A DNA stretch of 7,326 nucleotides, from NCBI GenBank assembly GCA_003525525.1, contig DQED01000034.1, forward strand, positions 1 through 7,326. The letters are read 5' to 3'. The translations under genes were made by a program, and so were the position numbers. Shown here in pieces: positions 1 through 6,503 of this stretch. The notes beneath the pieces are model-generated. The model ran no database searches and had not been told where the DNA came from. It saw only the letters and a program-made list of their open reading frames with translations. This stretch comes from Desulfovibrio sp. Lineage in GTDB: Bacteria > Desulfobacterota > Desulfovibrionia > Desulfovibrionales > Desulfovibrionaceae. How positions within the stretch are numbered: position 1 is the stretch's first letter; each line of letters begins with the position of its first letter.

Positions 1-2
1 CC

Positions 3-311
3 GACGGCCGGCCCTACTGGACCGGCACGGGCGTCACCGTGGCCGGCACGCTGGCAGTGCGCCGCGCCCTCGACGCCGCGGGCTTCGAGAAGGTGGGCAT
101 CGTGCTGTCGAGCGGCTTCGGCAACCCGGAGAAAATCAAGGCGTTCGTGGAGGCCGAAAAACGCTGCGGCCGCCTGTTTCATTCCCTGGGCATCGGGGGA
201 CTCTTCCGCTCCTTCGCGGCCACGGCGGACATCGTGCGCGTAGGCGGAATCGACCTGGCCAAGACCGGCCGGAGCTACCGCCCCAATCCCCGCCTCGCCC
301 GCGTCATCTGA
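3..311 (+). CDS. Nicotinate phosphoribosyltransferase-like protein, C-terminal part (truncated by window edge)
   Basis: The frame is open from the left edge to a TGA at 309-311, so only about the last 102 residues of a longer protein are present. A GTG at 39 is in frame, but the coding signal continues upstream of it (DGRPYWTGTGVT...), so it is not the true start. The visible part has the segment IVLSSGFGNPEKIKAF, followed by a glycine-rich LGIGGLF stretch and the ending AKTGRSYRPNPRLARVI. From memory, these resemble the end of NAPRTase-family enzymes, which join nicotinate to PRPP to give nicotinate mononucleotide in cytoplasmic NAD salvage. The catalytic half is outside the window, so the assignment rests on the tail alone; another type II phosphoribosyltransferase is possible. 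The gene is convergent with the ligase that ends at 393. Confidence 0.62.
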   Translation, partial: DGRPYWTGTGVTVAGTLAVRRALDAAGFEKVGIVLSSGFGNPEKIKAFVEAEKRCGRLFHSLGIGGLFRSFAATADIVRVGGIDLAKTGRSYRPNPRLARVI

Positions 312-329
312 GCCGCCCTCCCCTTTCGG

Positions 330-365
330 GACGGCCAGGAGGGGCCGTCGCCCCTCCTGGCCGTC
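330..365. terminator. Perfect 16-bp hairpin between convergent genes, candidate terminator
   Basis: Bases 330-345 pair without mismatch with 350-365, leaving a four-base loop (CGTC). The hairpin lies 18 bases after the stop of the rightward gene and 27 bases after the stop of the leftward ligase gene, where a shared terminator is expected. The downstream tract on the + strand is only pyrimidine-rich (CATCTTTCTCTTCTCCC), and the - strand side has no T-run. It is therefore not a textbook intrinsic terminator; it may act as a weak bidirectional terminator or as a 3'-end stabiliser. The structure is seen; the role is inferred. Confidence 0.6.
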
Positions 366-392
366 GGAGGCATCTTTCTCTTCTCCCTCTCC

Positions 393-2045
393 CTATATCT
401 CCCTGCTCGCATCCCGCGCGCGGATCTCGGCGCGTTTGATCTTGCCGCTGATCGTCTTGGGGAGTTCGTCCACGAAGTCGATGATGCGCGGATACTTGTA
501 GGGCGCGGTTTCCTTTTTCACGTGGGCCTGCAGTTCCTTGGCCAGCTCGTCGGAGGGCTCGTAGCCCGGGGCGAGGACCACCGTGGCCTTGACGGCCTGG
601 CCGCGCACGGGATCGGGCACGCCGGTCACGGCCGCCTCGACCACGGCCTTGTGCGTGATCAGCGCGCTTTCGACCTCGAAGGGCCCGATGCGGTAGCCGC
701 TGGACTTGATGAGGTCGTCGGTGCGGCCGAGGAACCAGCAGTAGCCGTCCTCGTCCATCCAGGCCTTGTCGCCGGTGTGGTAGTAGCCGTCGATCATGAC
801 GCTTTCGGTCTTCGCGGGCTCGAGCAGGTAGCCGGCGAAAAGCCCCACGTTCTTGCCCTGTTCGAGCTTGAGGCAGATCTCGCCTTCGACGCCGGGGGGG
901 CAGACCTTGCCCTCCTCGTCGAGGATGGCCACGTTCCAGCCCGGGGCCGGCCGGCCGATGGAGCCGGGCTTGGGCGTCATGCAGGGGAAGGTCGCGATCT
1001 GCAGGCACGTTTCGGTCTGTCCGTAGCCTTCGTAGATGGGCAGGCCGGTGATCTCCTTCCAGGCCCGGAACACGCCGTCGTTAAGGAGCTCGCCGGCGGT
1101 GGTGCAGTAGCGCAGCGCCGTGAGGTCGTACTTGGAGAGGTCCTCGCGGATGAGGAAGCGGTAGACGGTCGGCGGCGCGCAAAAGGTCGTGACCTTGTGC
1201 TTGCTCATGATCCCGAGCAGCTCCGCCGGCACGAACTTGCCCCGGAAATCCCAGACGAAGACCACGGCCCCGGCCATCCACTGGCCGTAGAACTTGCCCC
1301 ACACGGCCTTGCCCCAGCCGGTGTCGGCCACGGTCAGGTGCACGTCGCCGGGCTCCAGGTTGTGCCAGTAGACGCCGGTCGCCATGTGGCCCAGGGCGTA
1401 GCCGTGGGTGTGCTCCACCATCTTGGGCATGCCGGTGGTGCCGGAGGAGAAGAAGATGAGCAGGGTGTCCTTGCCGCCCGGGGCGTCGCAGGCGCGGGGG
1501 AAGGAATCCGGGGCGGCGGCGCGGATGGTTTCGTAGTCGAGCCAGCCCGCGGGCATGGCGGCCTCGCCCACGTGGATGAAAACCTTGAGCGTCGGGCAGG
1601 TGGGGCGGGCGGCCTCCACGCGCGAGACCACGGAATCCTCGGCGATGATGCCCTTGATGCCGGCGTAGTTGACGCGGAAGTCGATGTCGTGGGGGGTGAG
1701 CAGGTTGGGCGAAGGCACAGGCACGGCCCCGAGCTTGTGCAGGGCGAGCATGGTCACCCACCACTCCACGCGGCGGTAGAGGATGACCATGACGCGGTCG
1801 CCTTTTTTGAGCCCCGCGTCCTTGAAGGCATTGGCCAGGCGAGCCGATTCCCGGCTGAAAAAGGCGAGGTCGAAATCCCGGCGGGTTCCGTCCGGGCCGA
1901 TATGGATCATGGCCGGCCGGGTCGGGTCCGCGGCGGCCTCGGTGTCGAGGAAGTCGAAAGCGAAATTATAGTTCTCGGGCACGGAAACGGACACGGTCTC
2001 CAGCAATTCGCGATAGGTGTTGGGTCGCAGTTTGGCGACAGGCAT
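393..2045 (-). CDS. AMP-forming acyl-CoA synthetase, ACSM-like (medium-chain acid:CoA ligase)
   Basis: A 550-residue cytoplasmic enzyme of the ANL adenylating superfamily, expected to convert carboxylic acid + ATP + CoA to acyl-CoA + AMP + PPi. All core motifs are visible: phosphate-binding loop SSGTTGMPK (200-208), YGQTE (341-345), TGD (424-426), the hinge region GRTDDLIKSSGYRIGP (440-454), and TISGKIKR near the C-terminus with the expected catalytic lysine K535. The segment DTGWGKAVWGKFYGQW (241-256) and overall length fit the medium-chain (ACSM) branch. Benzoate, branched or medium-chain acids are all possible substrates; the sequence does not decide. The frame opens further up at a GTG (2090), but that lacks a ribosome site, whereas the ATG at 2045 has GGGAG nine bases upstream and begins a typical N-terminus. 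It lies 103 bp downstream of the regulator gene on the same strand and is probably co-transcribed or controlled by it. Confidence 0.93.
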   Translation of the reverse strand: MPVAKLRPNTYRELLETVSVSVPENYNFAFDFLDTEAAADPTRPAMIHIGPDGTRRDFDLAFFSRESARLANAFKDAGLKKGDRVMVILYRRVEWWVTMLALHKLGAVPVPSPNLLTPHDIDFRVNYAGIKGIIAEDSVVSRVEAARPTCPTLKVFIHVGEAAMPAGWLDYETIRAAAPDSFPRACDAPGGKDTLLIFFSSGTTGMPKMVEHTHGYALGHMATGVYWHNLEPGDVHLTVADTGWGKAVWGKFYGQWMAGAVVFVWDFRGKFVPAELLGIMSKHKVTTFCAPPTVYRFLIREDLSKYDLTALRYCTTAGELLNDGVFRAWKEITGLPIYEGYGQTETCLQIATFPCMTPKPGSIGRPAPGWNVAILDEEGKVCPPGVEGEICLKLEQGKNVGLFAGYLLEPAKTESVMIDGYYHTGDKAWMDEDGYCWFLGRTDDLIKSSGYRIGPFEVESALITHKAVVEAAVTGVPDPVRGQAVKATVVLAPGYEPSDELAKELQAHVKKETAPYKYPRIIDFVDELPKTISGKIKRAEIRARDASREI

Positions 2046-2063
2046 GGTCTTGGGCTCCCGGGC

Positions 2064-2077
2064 AAAACGGTTGTTTT
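2064..2077. promoter_or_regulatory. AT-rich inverted repeat upstream of the ACSM-like ligase, candidate operator
   Basis: AAAAC-GGTT-GTTTT is a perfect 5-bp inverted repeat with a 4-base spacer, standing out as AT-rich in a GC-rich context. It lies 18-32 bases upstream of the ligase ATG at 2045, in the 103-bp gap after the regulator gene, where an operator or an mRNA leader hairpin would act on this ligase. The half-site AAAACG also occurs at 2813-2818 and, inverted, at 2789-2794 in the divergent region. The site is short enough to be chance; protein binding is a guess. Confidence 0.3.
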
Positions 2078-2148
2078 CGCGTCGATACACTCAGGCACTG
2101 GCCGTGACGGAAGGCCGGACGTCGCGCCGGACGGCACGCGGCGCCCGG

Positions 2149-2709
2149 CTAGATAATCACGTCGAGGAATTCCGCCTCGACGCCGTCGAGGCCCCGCATG
2201 GCATGCGGCGTACGGGAGGAAATGTACAGGGAGTCGTGGGGTTCGAGCGTCAGCACGTCCTCGCCGAGGCGCACTTCCATGCGGCCGCGCAGCATGTAGA
2301 TGAACTCCTCGCCCAGATGCCGGTTGAATTCCATCTCGGACTCGTCCTTGGGCGGCACCGTGACCAGGAACGGCTCCATGGCCGGCTTGTGGAAGCGGTA
2401 GGCCAGGGCCTGGTATTTGTAGGCCCTGCGACGGTCCACGGACAGGCCGTTGCCGGCGCGCACCAGGGAATAGGCGTGCAGATGGGCCTCGCCGCCGGTC
2501 AGGAGCGCGGTCAGGTCCACGCCCGCGGCCTTGGCCACCTCATACAGGTAGCTGACGGGAATCTCCTCCTCGCCGGTCTCGTACAAAAGAGCCTGGTCCG
2601 CCGTGACGCCGGTGGCCTCGGCCAGTTCTTCCAGGGAAAACCCCGCCACTTCGCGGATGCCGCGCAGCCGCTGGGCGATTTCCCGCACCGGCCCGATCTC
2701 CTTGCTCAT
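2149..2709 (-). CDS. HTH (XRE) - cupin transcriptional regulator, leftward cassette
   Basis: A 186-residue two-domain regulator. An XRE/Cro-type helix-turn-helix covers about residues 9-70 (SLEELAEATGV as the first helices, then YETGEEEIPVSYL, ending VDLTALL). A cupin barrel follows from about residue 105 to the end. Cupin motif 1 is HLGEEFIYML (H131, E134, E135) and motif 2 ends RTPHA (H169). The first histidine of the classic HxH pair is replaced by N129, so metal binding may be incomplete, as in many regulatory cupins that bind small organic ligands. The protein has no cysteine. The frame runs on upstream to 2892, but the ATG at 2709 has GAGGGA five bases upstream and starts at the normal distance from the HTH. 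It is divergent from a paralogous regulator (2913) and precedes the ACSM-like ligase, its likely target. The effector is unknown; an acid or acyl-CoA is inferred from context. Confidence 0.88.
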   Translation of the reverse strand: MSKEIGPVREIAQRLRGIREVAGFSLEELAEATGVTADQALLYETGEEEIPVSYLYEVAKAAGVDLTALLTGGEAHLHAYSLVRAGNGLSVDRRRAYKYQALAYRFHKPAMEPFLVTVPPKDESEMEFNRHLGEEFIYMLRGRMEVRLGEDVLTLEPHDSLYISSRTPHAMRGLDGVEAEFLDVII

Positions 2710-2757
2710 AAGGTTCCCTCTCGCCTGCTCAGTTGGGGTTGCAAACACGCTTCCCCG

Positions 2758-2786
2758 TCTTTTCGCACGAGCAATCCCCTTGTCAA
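2758..2786 (-). promoter_or_regulatory. Possible sigma-70-type promoter for the leftward regulator
   Basis: Read on the - strand, TTGACA (2786-2781) matches the -35 consensus exactly. A 17-base spacer leads to AAAAGA (2763-2758), which matches the -10 consensus at only two positions. Initiation would fall roughly 40 bases before the ATG at 2709. The -35 and its position are plausible; the weak -10 suggests dependence on an activator, or that the match is fortuitous. Confidence 0.3.
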
Positions 2787-2821
2787 TGCGTTTTCCGAGC
2801 CCAAGGATCGCAAAAACGGCT

Positions 2822-2858
2822 GGAATTCCGGCGCGCGCTAGGATATGGAAACAGTTCC
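2822..2858. repeat. Two GGAA/TTCC inverted repeats, 27 bp apart, candidate operators
   Basis: GGAATTCC (2822-2829) is a perfect 8-bp palindrome, and GGAA-ACAG-TTCC (2847-2858) has the same arms with a four-base spacer. Their centres are 27 bp apart, between two and three helical turns. They lie 55-91 bases upstream of the rightward regulator ATG at 2913. XRE-family proteins commonly bind short symmetric sites as dimers, so these are reasonable candidates for autoregulation. Arms of four bases can easily occur by chance. Confidence 0.25.
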
Positions 2859-2912
2859 GCGGGGCCGTGCCGCCTTTGCCCCACCCCATCATATCCGACC
2901 AACGAGGGTACC

Positions 2913-3491
2913 ATGAGCGACAAGAAGCTTGGTGATCGCATCCGCACGTATCGCGAAGGCCAGGAACTGTCCCGGGAGGAGCTGTCCCGGCGCACCGGCC
3001 TGTCCGTGGAATTCCTGACCGCCCTGGAGGAAGAGGACGTCACCCCCTCGATCGGGCCCCTGCTCAAGATCGCCCTGGCCCTGGGGCAGCGCCTGGGCAC
3101 GTTCATGGACGACAACGTGGACGGCGACCTGTGCATGACCTGCCGCGCGGACCTCGCCGAGGACGACGCGGTGCTGCGCAAGGCCCGGGGCAAACGCGCC
3201 TCCTTCCGCTACCATTCGCTGGGCAAGGCCAAGACCGACCGGCACATGGAGCCGTTTTTCATCGAGGTCTACCCCGACGAGGATCCCGCCGCCGAAAAGC
3301 CGCTGTCCTCCCACGAGGGCGAGGAGTTCATCGTGGTCATGTCCGGCGAGCTCGAAGTCCTCGTGGGCAACGAGCGCCACATCCTCGGCCCCGGAGACTC
3401 CATCTACTACAATTCCGTGGTGCCCCACTACGTCGGTTGCGGCGACGCGCCCAAAACGGACATCTACGCGGTGCTCTACATCCCGCAGTAA
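2913..3491 (+). CDS. HTH (XRE) - cupin transcriptional regulator, rightward cassette
   Basis: A 192-residue regulator with the same architecture as its divergent neighbour. The XRE helix-turn-helix spans about 6-67 (RIRTYREGQELSREELSRRTGLS region, then LEEEDVTPSIGPLLKIALALG, ending LGTFMDD), and the cupin about 100-191. Cupin motif 1 is SSHEGEEFIVVMSGELEV (H134, E138) and motif 2 VVPHY (H172); S132 replaces the first histidine of HxH. Shared with the neighbour are MEPF before the cupin, GEEFI, DS[LI]Y and PH, supporting paralogy. Unlike the neighbour it has a CMTC motif (C74, C77) in the linker and C176 in the cupin. The frame continues upstream to 2733, but ATG 2913 has GAGGG four bases before it and fits the domain start. 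The FadD-like ligase begins only 15 bp downstream, so the two are almost certainly one operon. The effector is not evident. Confidence 0.9.
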   Translation: MSDKKLGDRIRTYREGQELSREELSRRTGLSVEFLTALEEEDVTPSIGPLLKIALALGQRLGTFMDDNVDGDLCMTCRADLAEDDAVLRKARGKRASFRYHSLGKAKTDRHMEPFFIEVYPDEDPAAEKPLSSHEGEEFIVVMSGELEVLVGNERHILGPGDSIYYNSVVPHYVGCGDAPKTDIYAVLYIPQ

Positions 3492-3506
3492 GCAAAGGAG
3501 CCGTCC

Positions 3507-5180
3507 ATGACCTTCGTGCCGCCTCCCCTGCACCAGCCGCCGCTTTTCGACCTGACGCTCGGCGAATTGCTCCACCAGACGGCGACCAAATATCCCGACC
3601 AGGACGCCGTGGTCTACGTGGACCGCGACTACCGGCTCACCTGGCAGCAATTCGACGAACTGACCGACGACCTGGCCAAGGGACTCATGGCGCTTGGCAT
3701 CGAGAAGGGCGAAAAGGTGGCGGTCTGGGCCACCAACGTCCCCTTCTGGGTGGCGCTGATGTTCGCCACGGCCAAGATGGGCGCCGTGCTGCTGACGGTC
3801 AACACCGCCTACAAACGCAACGAACTGAAATATTTGCTGACCAACTCCGAAGCGGAAAACATCTTCATCATCAACGGGTTCCGCGACTCGGACTACATCG
3901 AGATCCTCTACGACCTCGCCCCGGAACTGCGCACCATGCAGCGCGGGGCCGTGCGCAGCGATTCCTTCCCGCACTTAAAGCGCGTGTGCTTCCTCGGCGT
4001 CGAAAAGCACCGCGGCATGTACTCGATCCCCGAGATCCTGGGCTTGGCCCGCACCGTCACCGACGAGGACCTGCGCGCAAGGCAGGCCACCTTCACCTGC
4101 CACGATGTGGTGAACATGCAGTACACCTCGGGAACTACCGGCTTTCCCAAGGGCGTCATGCTCAGCCACCACAATATCCTGAACAACGGCTACTCCATCG
4201 GCCAGCGCCAACGCTTCACGAACAAGGACAAGCTGTGCATCCAGGTGCCGCTGTTCCACTGCTTCGGCTGCGTGCTCGCGGTCATGGCCTGCGTCAACCA
4301 CGGCACGACCATGGTCTTCACCGAGGTGTTCAACCCGGTGCATTCCATGATGAGCATCGAACAGGAAAAATGCACGGCCATCTACGGCGTGCCCACAATG
4401 TTCATCGCCATGCTGGAGCACAAACTCTTCCATAAGTTCGACTTCTCGTCGCTGCGCACCGGCATCATGGCCGGCGCGGTCTGCCCCATCCAGACCATGC
4501 GCCAGGTGACCGAGAAGATGTTCATGATAGAGATCACGAGCGTGTACGGCCTCACCGAAAGCTCGCCCGGCATGACCCAGACCGACGTGACCGACCCCTT
4601 CCACTACCGGGTCGAGGGCGTGGGCCGCGCCTTCCCCCACGTCGAGGTCAAAGTGGCCGACCCGGAAACGGGCAAGGAAGTCGAGCGCGGCAAGCAGGGG
4701 GAACTGTGCTGCCGCGGCTACAATTCCATGAAGGGCTACTACAACAACCCCGAGGCCACGGCCAAATGCATCGACGCCGACGGCTGGCTGCACTCCGGCG
4801 ACCTCGGCGTCATGGACGAGTACGGCTACGTGACCATCACCGGCCGCATCAAGGACATGATCATCCGCGGCGGCGAGAACATCTATCCCCGCGAGATCGA
4901 GGAATACCTCTACACCATGCCCGGCATCGCGGACATCCAGGTCGCGGGCGTGCCGAGCCGCAAGTACGGCGAGGAAGTGGGGGCGTTCATCATCCTCAAA
5001 AAGGATGTGGAAATGACGCCCGAAGAGGTGAAGGACTTCTGCCGGGGGCAGATCGCCTGGCACAAGATCCCGAAATACATCGCTTTCGTGGAGGAATTCC
5101 CGCTGACCACCAGCGGCAAGGTGCAGAAGTACAAGCTGCGCGAACTCGCAGCCAAGCTCTTCCCCGAAGCCATGCACTGA
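3507..5180 (+). CDS. AMP-forming acyl-CoA synthetase, FadD-like
   Basis: A 557-residue adenylating enzyme expected to activate a carboxylic acid to acyl-CoA with ATP giving AMP and PPi. Motifs in order: YTSGTTGFPKG phosphate loop (206-216), then PLFHCFG (248-254), VYGLTES (346-352), LHSGDLG (428-434), GRIKDMIIRGGENIYPREIE (446-465), and TTSGKVQKYKLRE with catalytic lysine K538. The GENIYP hinge and the MLSHHN segment after the loop are typical of the FadD/short-to-long-chain acyl-CoA ligase branch and differ from the ACSM-like enzyme across the divergent region, so the two ligases are not recent duplicates. Chain length of the substrate cannot be read from the sequence. ATG 3507 has a strong AAAGGAG (3494-3500) six bases upstream and is 15 bp after the regulator stop. 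The operon is closed by the terminator at 5206-5239. No signal peptide or membrane span is seen. Confidence 0.94.
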   Translation: MTFVPPPLHQPPLFDLTLGELLHQTATKYPDQDAVVYVDRDYRLTWQQFDELTDDLAKGLMALGIEKGEKVAVWATNVPFWVALMFATAKMGAVLLTVNTAYKRNELKYLLTNSEAENIFIINGFRDSDYIEILYDLAPELRTMQRGAVRSDSFPHLKRVCFLGVEKHRGMYSIPEILGLARTVTDEDLRARQATFTCHDVVNMQYTSGTTGFPKGVMLSHHNILNNGYSIGQRQRFTNKDKLCIQVPLFHCFGCVLAVMACVNHGTTMVFTEVFNPVHSMMSIEQEKCTAIYGVPTMFIAMLEHKLFHKFDFSSLRTGIMAGAVCPIQTMRQVTEKMFMIEITSVYGLTESSPGMTQTDVTDPFHYRVEGVGRAFPHVEVKVADPETGKEVERGKQGELCCRGYNSMKGYYNNPEATAKCIDADGWLHSGDLGVMDEYGYVTITGRIKDMIIRGGENIYPREIEEYLYTMPGIADIQVAGVPSRKYGEEVGAFIILKKDVEMTPEEVKDFCRGQIAWHKIPKYIAFVEEFPLTTSGKVQKYKLRELAAKLFPEAMH

Positions 5181-5205
5181 TCGCGTGCGCCTTCAAGCGC
5201 ATCGC

Positions 5206-5239
5206 AAGCGCCGCCGGGAGAAGTCCCGGCGGCGCTTTT
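5206..5239 (+). terminator. Rho-independent terminator of the rightward regulator-ligase operon
   Basis: Bases 5206-5219 pair perfectly with 5224-5237 around the four-base loop GAAG. The GC-rich stem runs straight into TTTT (5236-5239). It begins 25 bases after the ligase stop. The - strand side has no T-run, so it is mainly a + strand terminator, although it also sits downstream of the convergent acyltransferase gene and might hinder read-through from that side. Confidence 0.88.
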
Positions 5240-5288
5240 GCGTTCCCGCGCCTGCGTGCTTGCCGCGTTCGCAAACGAGGCGGAGCGG

Positions 5289-6503
5289 CTACAGGGCGAG
5301 GGGACGCTCGAAGGCCCGGCGCAGGGGACCGGACAGGAAACGGTCGAAGGCCAATTGGTAGGCCACGCCGCCAAGCAGCAGCGCGCCGTAGAGGACCAGC
5401 GCGCCAGCCAGAAAATGGTTGCGCACGAAATCCGGCAGCAGCGACGCGGCGGACAGGACCGCGTCCGCGAACGCCGGGGCGTGGCGATAGAGCTGGAAGA
5501 GCAGGTAATGGTAGACGTAGACGGCGAAGGTGCCCCGGGCCGCCGTGCGCAGCGTCCGCCCCAGGCGGTCTCCGGCCGGGACGAGCAGCCCCAGCGCAAG
5601 GATCAGGAAAAAGGACGCGGTCCCCAGCGCATGGGTGTCGTAGTTCACGTTTCCGGCGGCGACAAGGTCGGCGTAGGCCAGGGCGTAAAGCCGCGCCGCG
5701 CAGACCGCGGCCAGGGCGGCCGCGCCGACGGCCCGCGAGTCGACGATCTCGAAGCAGGGCACCACGCAGTCGGTGGCGCGCAGCACGTCGGCCGCGGTCA
5801 CGCCGAGCAGGAAAAAGGAAAAGGCCGTGGGCAAAAAACTCAGGCCGGCCAGCGTCCCCTTCAGGCGCAGCCAGGTGAAAAGGACGAGCAAGGCGACGAG
5901 CCCTGGCAGGCGCAGCCGGCGGTAGAGCGCGGGGAGGGCCGGGAAAACGAGGTAGAGGACGAAGAGCACGGTGAGAAACCACAGCGTATCGTTGTAGGCC
6001 ATGGTCTCCCGGGCCCGGGCCACGCCCAGGAGCAGGAAGTTGAGGTCGTGCTCGCCCGGCTTGTGGCCGAAAACGCCGACCACCACGGCGAACGCCGCCA
6101 CGGCGGCCGCGGCGAAGCCCAGGTAGATGCCGAAGAAGCGGCTGAAGAAATAGTCGCGCAGATTGAAGACGCCGCGTCGGCGCGTGGCGTACCACAGAGA
6201 AAAGCCGCTCAGGGCGTAGAAGGCGAAATTGAGCGACCAGAAGGTGAGCCCGCCGGCAAAGGCCATACGGTCGAAAAGCCCCCCCTGCCCGGACAGGGCC
6301 GCCCGGAAGGCGGCGAATCCGTCCGCTCCGGCGGGATAGGGCACGCCCGGCGCGTAGAGGCCGAGGAAATCCGGCAGGAGCATGGCGTGCCCGGTGACGA
6401 TGCCGGCCATGAGCACGAGGCGCGCCACGGAGATGGCGACGCTCACGCGCCGGTCGAAACCGCTGCGCCCGGGAGCGGCGGGATTTTTCGCATCGTTTGC
6501 CAT
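5289..6503 (-). CDS. Acyltransferase-3 family integral membrane protein
   Basis: A 404-residue inner-membrane protein with about ten hydrophobic spans, the size and layout of the acyltransferase-3 (OafA/NodX-like) family, which moves acyl groups onto sugars, polysaccharides, lipids or peptides. The family's first-helix signature is visible as ARLVLMAGIVTGHAML with R28 and H39. NDTLWFLTVLFVLYLVFPAL (171-190) matches the conserved WFL-containing helix, SRFFGIYLG (121-129) the basic-Tyr segment, and ARGTFAVYVYHYLLFQLY (322-339) the late Y-x-H-type helix. The acceptor is unknown and no polysaccharide genes are nearby in this window. The ATG at 6503 lacks a clear ribosome site, so a start further in is possible. 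It lies 69 bp downstream of marR on the same strand and could be read from that operon; it converges on the FadD-like ligase. Confidence 0.85.
   Translation of the reverse strand: MANDAKNPAAPGRSGFDRRVSVAISVARLVLMAGIVTGHAMLLPDFLGLYAPGVPYPAGADGFAAFRAALSGQGGLFDRMAFAGGLTFWSLNFAFYALSGFSLWYATRRRGVFNLRDYFFSRFFGIYLGFAAAAVAAFAVVVGVFGHKPGEHDLNFLLLGVARARETMAYNDTLWFLTVLFVLYLVFPALPALYRRLRLPGLVALLVLFTWLRLKGTLAGLSFLPTAFSFFLLGVTAADVLRATDCVVPCFEIVDSRAVGAAALAAVCAARLYALAYADLVAAGNVNYDTHALGTASFFLILALGLLVPAGDRLGRTLRTAARGTFAVYVYHYLLFQLYRHAPAFADAVLSAASLLPDFVRNHFLAGALVLYGALLLGGVAYQLAFDRFLSGPLRRAFERPLAL

Larger units (their letters stand above)
2710..2912. promoter_or_regulatory. Divergent control region between the two HTH-cupin regulators
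   Basis: This 203-bp gap separates two outward-facing regulator genes and must carry a promoter for each. On the - strand a perfect TTGACA occupies 2786-2781; 17 bases further is AAAAGA, a poor -10 match. On the + strand the same place reads TTGTCA (2780-2785) with AAGGAT 17 bases on, also weak. Small inverted repeats are clustered here: GGAATTCC (2822-2829), GGAA-ACAG-TTCC (2847-2858), GGATATG (2841-2847) with its complement CATATCC (2890-2896), and CGTTTT (2789-2794) with AAAACG (2813-2818). The divergent layout is certain; the exact promoters and operators are not. No clear -24/-12 (sigma-54) site was seen. Confidence 0.6.

Noticed and set aside
2046..2090. GTG start at 2090 that would add 15 residues to the ACSM-like ligase
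   Set aside because: No ribosome site precedes it and the extra residues do not resemble the family; ATG 2045 has GGGAG at a workable distance.
522..2156. 544-codon open frame on the + strand antisense to the ACSM-like ligase
   Set aside because: It is rich in Gly, Ala, His, Asp and Val with no recognisable motif, and the opposite strand carries a complete ligase with every family motif. It is a high-GC shadow.
2859..2880. GG...GC pattern resembling a sigma-54 (-24/-12) promoter on the - strand
   Set aside because: The spacing between the GG and GC elements is one base short by my count, and the rest of the consensus does not match.
2710..2892. Upstream extensions of both HTH-cupin frames (to 2892 on -, to 2733 on +)
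   Set aside because: They would overlap each other in the divergent region and add unlike sequence before the HTH; the internal ATGs at 2709 and 2913 have good ribosome sites.
2889..5177. Long - strand open frames (2889-3974 and 3975-5177) opposite the rightward cassette
   Set aside because: Both are His/Val/Gly/Asp-rich antisense shadows of conserved proteins, without motifs or start signals.
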